The notes under the pieces: model-generated
Databases searched by the model: none
What the model was told of the DNA's origin: nothing
What the model saw: the letters and a program-made list of their open reading frames with translations, nothing else
In this document: positions 1-8,277 of the stretch, piece by piece
Numbering within the stretch: the first letter of the stretch is position 1
Layout: each line of letters opens with the position of its first letter
Position numbers and translations under genes: made by a program
Source: Bacteroidales bacterium
Lineage (GTDB): Bacteria > Bacteroidota > Bacteroidia > Bacteroidales > BM520
Direction of reading: 5' to 3'
Length of the DNA: 22,876 bases
Assembly (NCBI GenBank): GCA_028701815.1
Contig: JAQVPY010000011.1
Coordinates: 1-22,876 of the forward strand

Positions 1-222
1 CACTGTCCATATATCATCAGCGCGATTAAGGACTACGAGTTGCTCTCCCGGTAATTTTATTTCTATCCTGTCAACTGCTTCTATCGGTAGTTCATTGACT
101 ATGCCGTTGAAGTTCCTTTCACTTTTTGTTTTGAAAACAGTGTATCTTAATGTTACTATAACCGCGAGCAGCACTAATATTATGATACCTGCCGTTAAAG
201 ATCGGTTAGATTTATTTGACAT
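1..222 (-). CDS. DUF4340 domain-containing protein, N-terminal part (cut by window edge)
   Basis: Only the first 74 codons are present; the gene continues beyond the left edge. The protein starts MSNKSNRS, followed by one hydrophobic segment at about residues 10-25 (AGIIILVLLAVIVTL). A soluble part then begins with VDRIEIKLPGEQLVVLNR and DIWTV, the usual opening of DUF4340 proteins (a membrane-bound protein with an extracytoplasmic repeat of unknown function). The start overlaps the last 11 bases of gldG. It is preceded at good spacing by GGAGG inside gldG codons, an unusually clear Shine-Dalgarno sequence for this window that suggests translational coupling. DUF4340 genes commonly follow gldG-like genes, so it is probably an accessory subunit of the GldAFG-type ABC system. 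The biochemical role is unknown. The family call rests on the short N-terminus plus gene order. Confidence 0.72.
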   Translation of the reverse strand, partial: MSNKSNRSLTAGIIILVLLAVIVTLRYTVFKTKSERNFNGIVNELPIEAVDRIEIKLPGEQLVVLNRADDIWTV

Positions 223-1726
223 AATATTCCTCCATTCTTTTTATTCTTTTTCTGTGTTTTAATTGCATGTTGATTAAACCGTATATAACAACAACAACTA
301 TCGGGAAAAGAAAGTTAAACCATTTTAAGAATGCTTTTCTGCCGTCTTCCATTTCATCAATGGGGCGATATGATATGCCCTTGGAACGTAAGTCCATCAG
401 CCCGGTGTCGTCTGAAAGCCAGTCGATGGAATTGGCGAACAAGTTGATGTTATCTGCATTTACTCGTTGTTGCCCTTGAGGTAGTATGTAATCTCCGTCG
501 GCGATAACAACAATGGATGTCTCAGGACCGCCGTCGAAACTCCCCGTTAAAACTCCACCGATGATGACTCCCTTTAATGGATAATCAGAATTTAGCCACT
601 TTTTGTCTATCTGAATGGTAAGGGGTAAAGCTTGTGTGCCTGAAGCTTCAGATGTGAAGAGCAGCGGTGTAAATGTCTTGTCGCTGCCGTTGCCTGTATA
701 CTGTATGGAAGCCGGGAACAATGTTATTAATCCATGTAACTTCTCTGTAATCGGGTGGTCGGCAAAATTTGAGATGATCGGCAAATATGGAAATGCCATT
801 GGAATTCTCATGCTGAATGAGCCCTGATTCTGAACGACCCCGATAGTGCCACATTTTTTATCTATTACTGCATTGTCTTCAATAACTAAGCCGTATTTGG
901 TCAGCCATCCCTCAATGCCGACATTCGTGGCCGATACTTCCATGCTGTTTTGTAGATCAGCCTTGACGTGCTCTATGTTTATCATCAGTTTTCCGCCCGC
1001 TGCAAGATATGATTCTAACCTGTCTAATTCATACTCGCTGTATTCCTTTGTTGGCGCAGTAATCACTAATGTTTTAAATCGGTTGATGTCTGTTGTGTCA
1101 CCTAATGTGACAGGCTTTATATCGTATAAAACCGACATTTCTCCAAGAGATTGTCCGAATGCATTTATCGTCGGTTCCCCATGACCCTGAATAAATCCGA
1201 TTAAAGGCTTATTGGTGATGGTAAGTTTTTTTATGGAAGTTGTCAGGATGTACTCAATTGCTGAGCCTTCCTGTATTACGGGGATTGCTTCGGTCTTGTC
1301 CCTGTATTTTATTACTACCCCGATATATGCTTTCTGCTGTTCCATTTTGTCTTTCTGACGAACATTGATCATCACGGGACGAATGCCTGCTTCGACTGCC
1401 CGTTTTTCCATCTCGGGACTTTCTGTGGGATCTATAAATTCAAAGGCTACTTTCCCCTTGGATATGGATGCGTATTCTTCAACCACGCTTTTTAAGTCGC
1501 TTTTGACCTTCGCAAATTGTGGCGGTAAACCCTTTGAAAAATATGCCGTAATGGTTACAGGCTCCTCCAAACCTTTTAATATGCTGTTTGTTGCATTGCT
1601 CATCGTATAATCTTTGTTTTGCGTGGTGTCAAAACGCTTGTACAATGATAGGGATACGATGTTGATCAATATAATGATACCGAAAATAATCAGTAATGTA
1701 TATGTTAATTGTCTCTTCGTTTTCAT
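212..1726 (-). CDS. gldG: GldG-like ABC transporter auxiliary protein
   Basis: 504 residues. A hydrophobic anchor lies at about residues 8-30, then a long periplasm-facing region, then a second membrane segment at about 471-490 followed by a basic tail (KHRKRIKR). This two-anchor layout is typical of GldG, which works with the permease GldF and the ATPase GldA. The central part contains IGFIQGHGEPTI and LVITAPTKEYSEYELDRLE, characteristic of the ABC-type uncharacterised transport / GldG family. The gene begins 13 bases after gldF and overlaps the DUF4340 gene downstream by 11 bases, so all belong to one operon. In Flavobacterium johnsoniae GldA/F/G were first linked to gliding, but homologues are widespread in non-gliding Bacteroidota and some gliders lack them. 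The substrate is unknown, and this gene alone does not show that the organism glides. Confidence 0.88.
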   Translation of the reverse strand: MKTKRQLTYTLLIIFGIIILINIVSLSLYKRFDTTQNKDYTMSNATNSILKGLEEPVTITAYFSKGLPPQFAKVKSDLKSVVEEYASISKGKVAFEFIDPTESPEMEKRAVEAGIRPVMINVRQKDKMEQQKAYIGVVIKYRDKTEAIPVIQEGSAIEYILTTSIKKLTITNKPLIGFIQGHGEPTINAFGQSLGEMSVLYDIKPVTLGDTTDINRFKTLVITAPTKEYSEYELDRLESYLAAGGKLMINIEHVKADLQNSMEVSATNVGIEGWLTKYGLVIEDNAVIDKKCGTIGVVQNQGSFSMRIPMAFPYLPIISNFADHPITEKLHGLITLFPASIQYTGNGSDKTFTPLLFTSEASGTQALPLTIQIDKKWLNSDYPLKGVIIGGVLTGSFDGGPETSIVVIADGDYILPQGQQRVNADNINLFANSIDWLSDDTGLMDLRSKGISYRPIDEMEDGRKAFLKWFNFLFPIVVVVIYGLINMQLKHRKRIKRMEEYYVK

Positions 1727-1739
1727 GATTCCTGTTTTT

Positions 1740-2468
1740 TTAGTCTGCTATTTTTCTTTTTCCTAATACGGCTTGTGCGGAGATTAATCCAATCGCTGTC
1801 AAAGAAATAAAGAATATGATGTCACGTGTGTCTATAACCCCTCTCGACATGGATTCAAAATGTGTTCCGGTGCTTAAAAAACCGAATAATCCACTTATGA
1901 AACCGGTTGTGCTGCTCTCTAAAATTCCTGTTATGAAATGAAAGAAGATGCCGATACTCAGTGATACCAATACCGCTACTATCTGATTCTTTGAGATGCT
2001 GCTGGCAAAGATACCTATACCTATATAGGCACTGCTCATGAGAATTAATCCGAGGTATCCGGAAATTATGGCTCCGTGATCCACGTCACCAATACTCGCA
2101 ACTGTTATATAATAGGGGATTGTTAGTGCTAACGCTATTATTATCAGCAGCAGACAAGATAAATATTTGCTGAAAACTACCTGCCATTCGGTAACAGGTT
2201 TGGTTAACAGTAATTCAATGGTGCCGGAACGATTCTCTTCTGCTAACGACCGCATGGTGATTAGGGGAATAAAGAAGAACAGCGACCAATAACTGATGGT
2301 GAAAAACGAATTTAATGTTGCCTGCCCCTGGAAAAATATGTCGGCTCCCGACGGCAGCCATGTGAAAAAACCGGTAAATCCGAGGAATAATACTAATAAT
2401 ATATATGCTATCAGTGAGTCAAAGAATGTCTTTAACTCTTTTTTTGTCAATATCCAAATTTTACTCAT
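1740..2468 (-). CDS. gldF: GldF-like ABC transporter permease
   Basis: 242 residues with about six hydrophobic segments, the size and shape of an ABC-2 type permease. The N-terminus (WILTKKELKTFFDSLIAYILL) matches the usual start of GldF/NosY-like permeases. The cytoplasmic motif RSLAEENRSGTIELLLTKPV at about residues 69-88 is the conserved EEx-R-x-GTIE-LLL-x-P segment of this family, where the permease contacts the ATPase. The gene lies 37 bases after gldA and 13 bases before gldG, in the expected gldA-gldF-gldG order. The ATG directly precedes the conserved N-terminal helix; no strong Shine-Dalgarno is present. Its role is the membrane channel part of the complex; the transported substrate is not known. 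Confidence 0.88.
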   Translation of the reverse strand: MSKIWILTKKELKTFFDSLIAYILLVLFLGFTGFFTWLPSGADIFFQGQATLNSFFTISYWSLFFFIPLITMRSLAEENRSGTIELLLTKPVTEWQVVFSKYLSCLLLIIIALALTIPYYITVASIGDVDHGAIISGYLGLILMSSAYIGIGIFASSISKNQIVAVLVSLSIGIFFHFITGILESSTTGFISGLFGFLSTGTHFESMSRGVIDTRDIIFFISLTAIGLISAQAVLGKRKIAD

Positions 2469-2505
2469 TTTGTAATATCTTTATTATCGTTTTGTAGTAA
2501 TCTTA

Positions 2506-3435
2506 TTAATCGTGCGTTAACTCACGGAAGACGTCTTCAAGTTTTGTCTCTTCAGAAGAAAGTTGAGTGAGAACCCAGCCGTTTTTGACACATAAGTTGA
2601 AAATATCCCTTTTGGAAGAAGAATCCGGTAACGACCGAATTTCAAAAGCATTTTTATTGTCTTTGATGAAATCGACGGAATGCACGTTCGGTAACGCCGC
2701 TATAGCTTTATAAATTGCATTGGATTCGCCGTCTTCTATTTGTACTGTTAAGATCTCCGCTCCGGTGGCATGCTTCCTTAATTCTTCGGCTGTGCCGTCA
2801 GCTACTATCTTCCCCTTGTTGATTATTAAAATTCTGTCGCATGTGGCCTCAACCTCTGCTAAAATATGAGAACTCAGAATAACCGTTTTTTCCTTTCCTA
2901 TCCGCTTGATTAATTCCCTGATCTCAATGATCTGATTGGGGTCAAGCCCTGAAGTCGGCTCGTCCAATATGAGTACCTCAGGGTTGTGAATCAGAGCCTG
3001 TGCTAAACCGACCCTTTGTTTATATCCCTTAGATAACTCATAAATGTTCTTGTGCTTCTCGCGCTCAAGACCGCAAACGGAAATCATCTCCAGAAGCCTG
3101 TTGTCGACTTCACTCTTATTGACTCCTTGTAATAAGGCCGCATATCGTAAATAATCTATTACAGCCATATCTTGATATAACGGATTGTTCTCGGGAAGAT
3201 ATCCGATAAGTGACCTTATCTTCTCCGGCTCCCGAGTTACAGAGTATTTGCCAATGGTGATCTCTCCTGAGCTGGGCGCAAAATAGGTGGTGATGGCTTT
3301 CATCGTTGTGGTCTTTCCGGCTCCGTTTGGCCCCAAAAAGCCTAAAACCTCACCTGTCTTAACTGTAAATGAAATGTTATCAACAGCTTTCTGATTTCCA
3401 TACTTTTTGGTAAAGTTTTTAATTTCTATATCCAT
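2506..3435 (-). CDS. gldA: GldA-like ABC transporter ATP-binding protein
   Basis: 309 residues from the chosen ATG. Visible motifs are Walker A GPNGAGKT (about 35-42), signature LSKGYKQ (134-140), Walker B LILDEP followed by the D-loop SGLD (155-165) and H-loop SSH (188-190). GYLPENNPLY stands at the Q-loop, where this subfamily often has Glu instead of Gln. About 90 residues after the nucleotide-binding domain form the C-terminal domain usual in GldA. The reading frame stays open upstream to an ATG at 3474, but that codon sits inside the promoter -7 box. The start MDIEIKNFTKKYG fits the family, so I place the start at 3435. It powers the GldF/GldG complex encoded just downstream and is the first gene of the operon. 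Confidence 0.9.
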   Translation of the reverse strand: MDIEIKNFTKKYGNQKAVDNISFTVKTGEVLGFLGPNGAGKTTTMKAITTYFAPSSGEITIGKYSVTREPEKIRSLIGYLPENNPLYQDMAVIDYLRYAALLQGVNKSEVDNRLLEMISVCGLEREKHKNIYELSKGYKQRVGLAQALIHNPEVLILDEPTSGLDPNQIIEIRELIKRIGKEKTVILSSHILAEVEATCDRILIINKGKIVADGTAEELRKHATGAEILTVQIEDGESNAIYKAIAALPNVHSVDFIKDNKNAFEIRSLPDSSSKRDIFNLCVKNGWVLTQLSSEETKLEDVFRELTHD

Positions 3436-3471
3436 ACTTATAACAATGTTTGTTAACATTTTTTTGAATAG

Positions 3472-3503
3472 CAAAATTAAATAATTCTATATGATTTCAT
3501 CAA
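3472..3503 (-). promoter_or_regulatory. Predicted promoter of the gldA operon
   Basis: On the minus strand a Bacteroidota-type -7 box TAATTTTG (3479 to 3472) lies 20 bases after a partial -33 box TTGA (3503 to 3500). Transcription would begin some 30 bases before the ATG at 3435. The -7 box overlaps the alternative upstream ATG at 3474, which argues against that longer start. Confidence 0.5.
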
Positions 3504-3527
3504 CCACTTAACAATATTTAACTGTCG

Positions 3528-3561
3528 TTGAGAAAAGTTTTAATAATTATTATTACTTTTG
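3528..3561 (+). promoter_or_regulatory. Predicted promoter of the MORN-repeat gene
   Basis: The -7 box TACTTTTG (3554-3561) matches TAnnTTTG exactly. A TTG at 3528-3530 could serve as the -33 box, though the 23-base spacing is slightly long. The predicted 5' leader is about 40 bases, AT-rich and without an evident fold. Confidence 0.45.
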
Positions 3562-3605
3562 CATTACTTGTGTGTTTTTTAATAACTTTAAATAAATATT
3601 AGATC

Positions 3606-4379
3606 ATGAAAAGAGTAGTATCTTTATTAACCATCACATTTTTATGTCTTTCCGCCGTTTGTCAGTCGGAAGAAAAAATTAATGCCGTTAAGGTGGCTGA
3701 AAAAGCTCCTGTTACTAAAATTAAAGACGGCTATGCCGTGGAAAAATCCGGCAACGAAACCTATAAAGGCTATTATAACGAAAAGGGAGAAAAGCAGGGC
3801 TGCTGGCTGATGTATAATGAAAAAGACCTTCTGAGAGGTATTACCGAATATGATAACGGTATTAAACACGGCGTTGAAGTCGTTTTCGACAAGCAGGGCG
3901 ACATTGAACAGGAGAACCATTATAATAAAGGTGTTTTAAATGGAGAAAATAGAATATATCTGAGAGGTAACTATCTTGTAGAACGGGTAACCTATAACAA
4001 CGGTATTAAAGAAGGTCTCTATCAGAGATATTATACCGATAAGCCGGGTAAGATTATGGAGGAAGTTAACTACTCTAACAATAAGAAAACCGGTCGTGCC
4101 AAATGGTATACTGATGATGGCAAACTTCTCGCCGACTATAATTACTCCGACGGAACATTTAACGGAACGAATATCGTTTATTATCCCTCCGGTCAAAAGA
4201 TGTCAGAAGAAATCTTCGTTAATGACGTTCCTCAGTCTTATAAGGAATATTATGAAGACGGAAATGTTAAAATTTCCGGAACATATCAGGACGGCTTAAA
4301 AAACGGAGAATGGATAGAGACGTCTCAAGACGGCAAGGTACAGAATAAACAAAACTATTCTAAAGGGAAGTTGAGATAA
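3606..4379 (+). CDS. Exported MORN-type repeat protein (YwqK/toxin-antitoxin-like repeat family)
   Basis: 257 residues. The N-terminus (MKRVVSLLTITFLCLSAVCQ) is a signal peptide. A Cys ends the hydrophobic core, but the preceding SAV is a poor lipobox, so ordinary signal peptidase I cleavage is more likely than a lipoprotein. From about residue 48 onward there are roughly eight degenerate repeats of 20-24 residues with the pattern Y-x-N-G-x-K-x-G-x-W-x-x-Y, for example GYYNEKGEKQGCWLMY, ITEYDNGIKHG, VTYNNGIKEGLYQRY and GTYQDGLKNGEWIE. This is the MORN_2 / YwqK repeat, which builds an elongated beta structure. Such proteins are common in the Bacteroidota envelope, and their functions are mostly unknown. 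'Antitoxin' in the family name comes from Bacillus YwqK and should not be transferred here; no toxin gene is adjacent. A thioesterase gene follows after three bases, so the two are probably cotranscribed. Confidence 0.8.
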   Translation: MKRVVSLLTITFLCLSAVCQSEEKINAVKVAEKAPVTKIKDGYAVEKSGNETYKGYYNEKGEKQGCWLMYNEKDLLRGITEYDNGIKHGVEVVFDKQGDIEQENHYNKGVLNGENRIYLRGNYLVERVTYNNGIKEGLYQRYYTDKPGKIMEEVNYSNNKKTGRAKWYTDDGKLLADYNYSDGTFNGTNIVYYPSGQKMSEEIFVNDVPQSYKEYYEDGNVKISGTYQDGLKNGEWIETSQDGKVQNKQNYSKGKLR

Positions 4380-4382
4380 TTT

Positions 4383-4859
4383 ATGTGCTTGAATAACCCC
4401 TTTGTTGATATTAATGGATATCAATGTTTTGGCTGTGACCCGAATAACCTGCAAGGTTTAAAGATGGAGTTTGCGGAAGAAAACGACGAAATCGTATCTC
4501 ATTGGACTCCAAAACAATATTTTTGCGGATATAACGATATGCTACATGGTGGCATACAAGCCACGCTTTGTGATGAAATTGCAAGTTGGACGGTTTATGT
4601 AAAGTGCAATTGCGCTGGAGTTACGTCGAAGTTGACAATGAAATATAAATCTCCTGTCATCATTACAAAAGGAGATTTAACCCTGCGTTCACGGATAAAA
4701 GAGAATAAACGCAATAAGGTTGCGATCATTTCAGTTTCTTTATATGATGGTGCCGGCGACTTGTGTGCTGAGGCAGAGGCTGTCTTTTGGATGTTCTCTC
4801 ATGAAGAATCGGTTTCTCATTACGGATATCCTGAGAATCATGAAGCCTTTTATAAATAA
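4383..4859 (+). CDS. PaaI-like hotdog-fold thioesterase
   Basis: 158 residues, the size of a single hotdog domain. The motif MLHGGIQATLCDEIASW (residues 53-69) is the HGG...D/E signature of PaaI/4HBT-type acyl-CoA thioesterases; D64 and E65 are candidate catalytic acids. Near the N-terminus CFGCDPNNLQGL (15-26) resembles the CxxCGPxNPxGL entry motif of this subfamily, which supports the first ATG even though a later Met (MEF) exists. Expected activity is hydrolysis of an acyl-CoA in the cytoplasm; the acyl chain cannot be read from sequence. The gene lies three bases after the MORN-type gene and just before a strong terminator, so it is the last gene of a two-gene unit. The pairing of an exported repeat protein with a cytoplasmic thioesterase has no obvious functional link. 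Confidence 0.87.
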   Translation: MCLNNPFVDINGYQCFGCDPNNLQGLKMEFAEENDEIVSHWTPKQYFCGYNDMLHGGIQATLCDEIASWTVYVKCNCAGVTSKLTMKYKSPVIITKGDLTLRSRIKENKRNKVAIISVSLYDGAGDLCAEAEAVFWMFSHEESVSHYGYPENHEAFYK

Positions 4860-4882
4860 ATAATATATATTTTTATATGGGT

Positions 4883-4917
4883 AAAAAAAAGCTGCTAAGA
4901 AATTAGCAGCTTTTTTT
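4883..4917. terminator. Bidirectional intrinsic terminator between the thioesterase gene and secDF
   Basis: A perfect 8-bp stem GCTGCTAA / TTAGCAGC (4891-4898, 4903-4910) closes a GAAA tetraloop. It is flanked by eight A on the left and seven T on the right, so it can terminate on both strands. It lies between two convergent genes. Confidence 0.92.
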
Positions 4918-4935
4918 GTCGGGTCTTAAGACCTG

Positions 4936-7900
4936 TTATTTGTTGGATTCTGCACTCATGATTGCTTCGGGTTTCTTGGCAGTCTTACCTAATTTTTCAA
5001 CGGTGCTTTTCTTTGTAAAATCGTATACCATGCTGGAACTCAAGAATACTGAAGAATAAGTACCGACAAGGATACCAACGAATAATGCGAATGCCATCCC
5101 TCTGATGCTTTCACCGCCAAAGATGAATATTGCGAGTAAAACTATCAATGTTGTACCTGACGTCATAATAGAACGTGCAAGTGTGCTGTTTACTGAAATG
5201 TTCAAGTTGTCTTTAAAAGGACGTTTCGGAAATAAACCGATGTTTTCTCTTTCACGGTCGAAGATAACCACTGATGCGTTGATTGAGTATCCGATAATTG
5301 TAAGGATAGCCGCAATGAACGTCTGGTCTAAGTCGAGCGAGAAGGGGAGAATACCGTAGAATAACGAGTAACATGAGATTGTGATGAATGCGTCGTGCGC
5401 TAATGCGATTACACTACTTAAGGCGAACTGCCAACGACGGAATCTTAATACAATGTAAAGGAAGATAAATGCTAATGAAATTATGATAGCCCAAACGGAT
5501 TTGGTCCTTAAGTCGGTAGCAATTGTAGGGCCAACCTTCGTCGCATTTAATATACCCACATATTTATCTGATCCTTCTGTTGCGAAATCATCGAATGAGA
5601 TATCGTTAATATAGAAAGGTTTTAAGTCCTCATATAAGATGTTAGCTATTTCTGCTTCAACTTCCTGTGATGACTCGTCAACTTTGTAATTGGTTGTTAT
5701 CTTTACCTGTTTGTTCGGTCCGAAAGTCTTTACTTCAGGAGCGCTGCCGAAGCCAACTTCAAGAGCGTTTGCTATATCAACAGTGTTGACATCCTGATCG
5801 AAACGGATAACATAAGATCTACCACCGGCGAAGTCAACGCCATAAGATAAACCTCTTGTTGCAAGTGAAACGCCGCCGATTACTAAGGCTACAAGGGTGA
5901 TGATGTAGAAGATCTTTCTTTTGCCGATGAAGTCGAAATTAACGTTGGTGAACCAATTTTCATTGAAGCGGCGTGAGAATACGATCTCTCTTTTCTTGTT
6001 TAATGCCCTGTTATATACAAGCCTTGTGATGAAGATTGATGTGAACAGAGAGCAGAGGATACCGATTATCAAAGTGGTAGCAAAACCTTTTACCGGACCT
6101 GCACCCAAATAATTAAGGACGAATGCAATAATTAATGTGGTGACGTTACTGTCGATAATTGCGGAATACGCGTTTTTATAACCATCGTCAATAGCAAGTT
6201 TGATTCCTTTTCCTGCGCGAAGTTCCTCTTTTATACGTTCATAAATAATAACGTTGGCGTCGACAGCCATACCTATTGTCAAAACGATACCGGCGATACC
6301 AGGGAGTGTCAATACTGCACCGATTGATGCCAAAATACCTATTATGAAGAATATGTTGCATAACAGAGCCAAGTTTGCGATCCATCCTGAACGGTTGTAA
6401 TATACAGCCATGATGATGATGATGAACAAAAATGCAATGGCAAATGAAATCAAGCCCCATTTAACGGATTGTTGACCAAGTGAAGGGCCGACGATCTCTT
6501 CCTGTATGATTCGTGCCGGAGCGGGAAGTTTACCTGCTTCGAGAACGGTAGCGATATCCTGCGCTTCTTCAACGGTCATGCTGCCACCGGAAATAGACGA
6601 TCTTCCGCCGGAAATTTCCTGATTTACATTAGGATAAGAATATACATAGCCGTCGAGAACGATAGCAATCTGTCTGCCGACGTTCTGAGCTGTCAGGTTT
6701 TTCCATAAACGAGCTCCCGGCTCTGCATTCATAGTCATGGTAACCTCAACATTGCCCTTTTGATCGTAATCCTGACGTGCATCTGTGATGACATCTCCCG
6801 ATAATGGAGCTGAACCGTCGGTGCTGGTGACTTTCAGAGCAATCAGCTGAAGCTGGTTCGGCATACTTGCCTCCGGTTTAATGGTCCAGGCAAATTTTAA
6901 ACTCTTTGGGAAATCGTCTTTAAATTGTTTTAAAATTTTATTTACGTTAGCAGTATCTTTTATGTCTGCGCTGCCTATAGCTGCATAATCAGAAGGATAT
7001 TGCTTACCGTTGGCATCTGAATAAAATGCAGGTGATAAATATCTGAAAAGAGGATTTGCTTTTGCCCATTCTGCATAGCTTTCTTCTTCGTTTGCGGTTT
7101 TTGCTTCGTCGGAGAGAAGACTGTCGAGTTCTGAAGTGGCAGTAGTACTGTCGGTAACGGCTAATTCGCCTTCCTCTGTAGTAGCTGCTGCTTCTGGAGC
7201 TGTCTCAAGTTCTTCAGGGATTTCTTCGGAAGTCGTAATTGAAGATTCTTCCTGTTTGCTGTTAGCCTTTTCTATCTCCGATAGCTTGTAGTTGACAGTT
7301 AAGAAATAGTTGTATATTTCAGAGAACTTGTATGTTTCCCAGAATTCAAGACTTGCAGTTCCCTGTAAGAGTTTTCTTACCCTGCTCGCGTCTTTAATAC
7401 CCGGAAGCTCAATTAAAATTCTTCCTGTCCCCGGAACCTTTTGAATGTTGGGCTGCGCAACGCCGAAACGGTCGATACGTGTGCGGAGAATCTTATATGA
7501 TCTCTCAATTGCATCTTCTGTTTCAACACGTAAAACCTTCATAACCTCGTCATTAGTAGATGATGTGGTTATACCCTGATTCTTAAATTCGTAAGCGAAA
7601 ATGCCGGCGAGCTGGGCAGAAGGATCTATCTCTTGATAGGCTTCATAAAATAATGTTAAATAATCCGACTGACTCGATTTCTGCCTTTCTGTTGCAAGCG
7701 AAATAGCTTGATTGAAGGTCGGGTCCGGAGAATTGTGCGCTAATGCCTCTATGACATCTACTACGGCAACCTCCATCATGACGTTCATACCGCCCCTTAA
7801 GTCCAAACCGAGATTCAATTCTTTCTCCTTGCATTCACCGTACGTGTACTTCTTTACCAAAATATTGTATACGGTTTTTGTGGAAATAGAATCTAAATAA

Positions 7901-8118
7901 TACTCCTTTTTGCTGGTCTTTAATGAATCTAAAGTTTTTGCATCCCTTAATTCATCATTGATCTTTAGAGTCTTCATTTCGCTTTGTACATACTCACTCT
8001 CAGCATATTTCTGAGCCTTTTTCTCTACAGTCCTCGTAACAACTGTGAACGACAATTGATAGAGGCACACCAACGCGAGTAAAATCGCGAATAACTTAAT
8101 CGTACCTTTGATTTGCAT
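4936..8118 (-). CDS. secDF: Protein translocase SecDF, fused SecD-SecF
   Basis: 1060 residues containing both halves of the Sec accessory complex, which uses the ion gradient to pull exported proteins outward after SecYEG/SecA. The SecD half has an N-terminal membrane segment (7-26), the motif LGLDLRGGMNVMMEV near residue 104, a periplasmic domain, and TM helices including IGMAVDANVIIYERIKEELR with Asp620. The SecF half has SYGVDFAGGRSYVIRFD and GYSINASVVIFDRERENIG. Fusion into one chain is common in Bacteroidota. Two oddities stand out. A low-complexity Glu/Ala/Thr/Ser-rich stretch sits at about residues 286-356 of the periplasmic part. In the SecF motif the usual GYSIND has Ala948 in place of Asp, the SecF-half counterpart of the SecD Asp. 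Both halves are otherwise intact. The start ATG follows a matching promoter. Confidence 0.96.
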   Translation of the reverse strand: MQIKGTIKLFAILLALVCLYQLSFTVVTRTVEKKAQKYAESEYVQSEMKTLKINDELRDAKTLDSLKTSKKEYYLDSISTKTVYNILVKKYTYGECKEKELNLGLDLRGGMNVMMEVAVVDVIEALAHNSPDPTFNQAISLATERQKSSQSDYLTLFYEAYQEIDPSAQLAGIFAYEFKNQGITTSSTNDEVMKVLRVETEDAIERSYKILRTRIDRFGVAQPNIQKVPGTGRILIELPGIKDASRVRKLLQGTASLEFWETYKFSEIYNYFLTVNYKLSEIEKANSKQEESSITTSEEIPEELETAPEAAATTEEGELAVTDSTTATSELDSLLSDEAKTANEEESYAEWAKANPLFRYLSPAFYSDANGKQYPSDYAAIGSADIKDTANVNKILKQFKDDFPKSLKFAWTIKPEASMPNQLQLIALKVTSTDGSAPLSGDVITDARQDYDQKGNVEVTMTMNAEPGARLWKNLTAQNVGRQIAIVLDGYVYSYPNVNQEISGGRSSISGGSMTVEEAQDIATVLEAGKLPAPARIIQEEIVGPSLGQQSVKWGLISFAIAFLFIIIIMAVYYNRSGWIANLALLCNIFFIIGILASIGAVLTLPGIAGIVLTIGMAVDANVIIYERIKEELRAGKGIKLAIDDGYKNAYSAIIDSNVTTLIIAFVLNYLGAGPVKGFATTLIIGILCSLFTSIFITRLVYNRALNKKREIVFSRRFNENWFTNVNFDFIGKRKIFYIITLVALVIGGVSLATRGLSYGVDFAGGRSYVIRFDQDVNTVDIANALEVGFGSAPEVKTFGPNKQVKITTNYKVDESSQEVEAEIANILYEDLKPFYINDISFDDFATEGSDKYVGILNATKVGPTIATDLRTKSVWAIIISLAFIFLYIVLRFRRWQFALSSVIALAHDAFITISCYSLFYGILPFSLDLDQTFIAAILTIIGYSINASVVIFDRERENIGLFPKRPFKDNLNISVNSTLARSIMTSGTTLIVLLAIFIFGGESIRGMAFALFVGILVGTYSSVFLSSSMVYDFTKKSTVEKLGKTAKKPEAIMSAESNK

Positions 8119-8158
8119 CTTTTATTTAGAGTTAAAATTAATTTAATTTTTTAGCGTG

Positions 8159-8189
8159 CAAATATACGACTTAACTTGCAATTATCCAA
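8159..8189 (-). promoter_or_regulatory. Predicted promoter of secDF
   Basis: On the minus strand TATATTTG (8166 to 8159) matches TAnnTTTG, and TTGG (8189 to 8186) serves as the -33 box at 19 bases spacing. The leader to the ATG at 8118 would be about 35 bases. Confidence 0.55.
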
Positions 8190-8215
8190 TTTTAAAATAA
8201 TTTAGTTTTAAAATA

Positions 8216-8246
8216 TTTGTAAACTCTTGCAAATTCCTGATTTTTG
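8216..8246 (+). promoter_or_regulatory. Possible promoter of the T9SS-tailed VCBS gene
   Basis: A TTTG at 8216-8219 is followed after 19 bases by GATTTTTG (8239-8246), one mismatch from TAnnTTTG. It lies about 30 bases before the GTG start. It is a weaker match than the other promoters here. Confidence 0.38.
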
Positions 8247-8277
8247 TACTTCCTTTGAAGAAAAATTTGATTTGTAA

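Noticed and set aside
3436..3474. Longer GldA start at the ATG at 3474
   Set aside because: That ATG lies in the -7 box, and the added MLFKKMLTNIVIS is not part of the ABC domain; the family starts at MDIEIKNF.
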